Positions 5,031 to 5,143 of a stretch of 5,143 nucleotides of DNA are shown piece by piece. The notes under the pieces were generated by a model, which worked only from the letters and a program-made list of their open reading frames with translations, did no database searches and was not told where the DNA came from. The position numbers and the translations under genes are program-made. Source of the DNA: Actinomycetales bacterium (GTDB lineage: Bacteria > Actinomycetota > Actinomycetes > Actinomycetales > Dermabacteraceae); contig JAAZLF010000493.1 in NCBI GenBank assembly GCA_012799425.1, forward strand, positions 1 to 5,143, given 5' to 3'. Numbering within the stretch: position 1 is the stretch's first letter; each line of letters starts with the position of its first letter.

Positions 5031-5036
5031 TACCCT
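5031..5036 (+). promoter_or_regulatory. Weak candidate -10 element of sucC
   Basis: TACCCT fits TAnnnT and lies 76 bases before the preferred sucC start codon, giving a predicted leader of about 70 bases. No good -35 hexamer is seen 17-18 bases upstream. The element overlaps a short inverted repeat, CCCTGG (5033-5038) with CCAGGG (5047-5052). Confidence 0.3.
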
Positions 5037-5052
5037 GGCGATGTTCCCAGGG
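5033..5052 (+). other. Short inverted repeat at the predicted sucC transcription start
   Basis: CCCTGG and CCAGGG form a six-base perfect dyad with an eight-base spacer, spanning the candidate -10 element and the expected transcription start. It could be an operator or chance dyad in GC-rich DNA; too weak and too early in the transcript to call a terminator. Confidence 0.2.
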
Positions 5053-5096
5053 GTGGCATCGAGGCCAGTGCGGCCTGCCGCCCACTGCCGACATCG

Positions 5097-5102
5097 AGAG
5101 GA
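5097..5102 (+). promoter_or_regulatory. Ribosome binding site that sets the sucC start
   Basis: AGAGGA at 5097-5102 lies ten bases before GTG at 5113 but only one base before the in-frame ATG at 5104. The spacing therefore favours the GTG start, which also gives the family-typical amino end MDLYEYQ. Confidence 0.65.
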
Positions 5103-5112
5103 AATGCACCCC

Positions 5113-5143
5113 GTGGACCTGTATGAGTACCAGGCCCGCGATC
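5113..5143 (+). CDS. sucC: Succinyl-CoA synthetase (ADP-forming) beta subunit, N-terminal end (partial)
   Basis: Only the first ten codons are inside the window: GTG then codons reading DLYEYQARD. This matches the highly conserved amino end of SucC (MDL.EYQA..), the start of the ATP-grasp fold. The enzyme forms a heterotetramer with SucD and converts succinyl-CoA plus ADP and phosphate to succinate, CoA and ATP in the cytoplasmic tricarboxylic acid cycle. An in-frame ATG three codons upstream would add MHP, but it abuts the ribosome binding site, so GTG is preferred. sucD would be expected just outside the window. The gene is divergent from the small membrane-protein operon. The short length limits certainty, but the motif and the pcrA-sucC neighbourhood agree. 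Confidence 0.85.
   Translation, partial: MDLYEYQARD

Noticed and set aside
5104..5106. ATG start for sucC giving an extra MHP.
   Set aside because: Only one base separates it from AGAGGA, and SucC proteins normally begin at the equivalent of the GTG at 5113.
4860..5112. Overlapping open frames on both strands in the divergent gap (for example 4815-5126 plus and 4819-5109 minus).
   Set aside because: They overlap the first codons of real genes, have Arg/Pro/Ala-rich translations and no ribosome binding sites; the gap is better explained as a promoter region.

Overview
The window is very GC-rich (strongly G/C-ending codons in every gene) and reads as chromosomal DNA of a high-GC actinobacterium. 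The best guess is a member of Micrococcales near Brachybacterium/Dermabacteraceae. That placement rests on the pcrA ... sucC neighbourhood, the sequence of the SucC amino terminus, and two candidate leaderless promoters. It is inference from remembered genome layouts, not a search result.

Layout: (1) 1-316, plus strand: the last ~104 codons of the DNA helicase gene pcrA, ending in its RNA-polymerase-binding Tudor-like domain. (2) 333-749, minus: a small glyoxalase/VOC-fold protein, convergent with pcrA. (3) 778-3741, minus: the centrepiece, a 987-residue protein joining a 12-helix membrane domain, a proline-rich linker, a Tat-like signal anchor, a type 1 copper cupredoxin domain and a complete two-domain copper nitrite reductase (NirK). 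Every copper ligand and both catalytic residues can be read. (4) 3880-4512 and 4527-4859, minus: two small unrecognised membrane proteins, each with two helices and a long charged, probably disordered tail, in a tight two-gene operon. (5) 4860-5112: a divergent promoter region with a seven-base-periodic G-tract array and a near-perfect palindrome. (6) 5113 to the end, plus: the first codons of sucC (succinyl-CoA synthetase beta subunit).

Working model: the large protein is a membrane-tethered nitrite reductase that carries its own electron path. Electrons from the membrane (quinol, perhaps through the 12-helix domain) would pass to the cupredoxin copper, then to the NirK type 1 copper, then to the type 2 copper, where nitrite becomes nitric oxide. 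The membrane domain shows three-fold repetition of four helices, as in heme-copper oxidase subunit I and NnrS-like proteins. No nitric oxide reductase, nitrate reductase or recognisable NO-responsive regulator lies in the window. The VOC gene directly follows the reductase but seems to have its own leaderless promoter, so joint function is unproven. The remaining genes are core housekeeping genes (pcrA, sucC) or unknown. No RNA genes, insertion sequences, CRISPR arrays or phage genes were seen.
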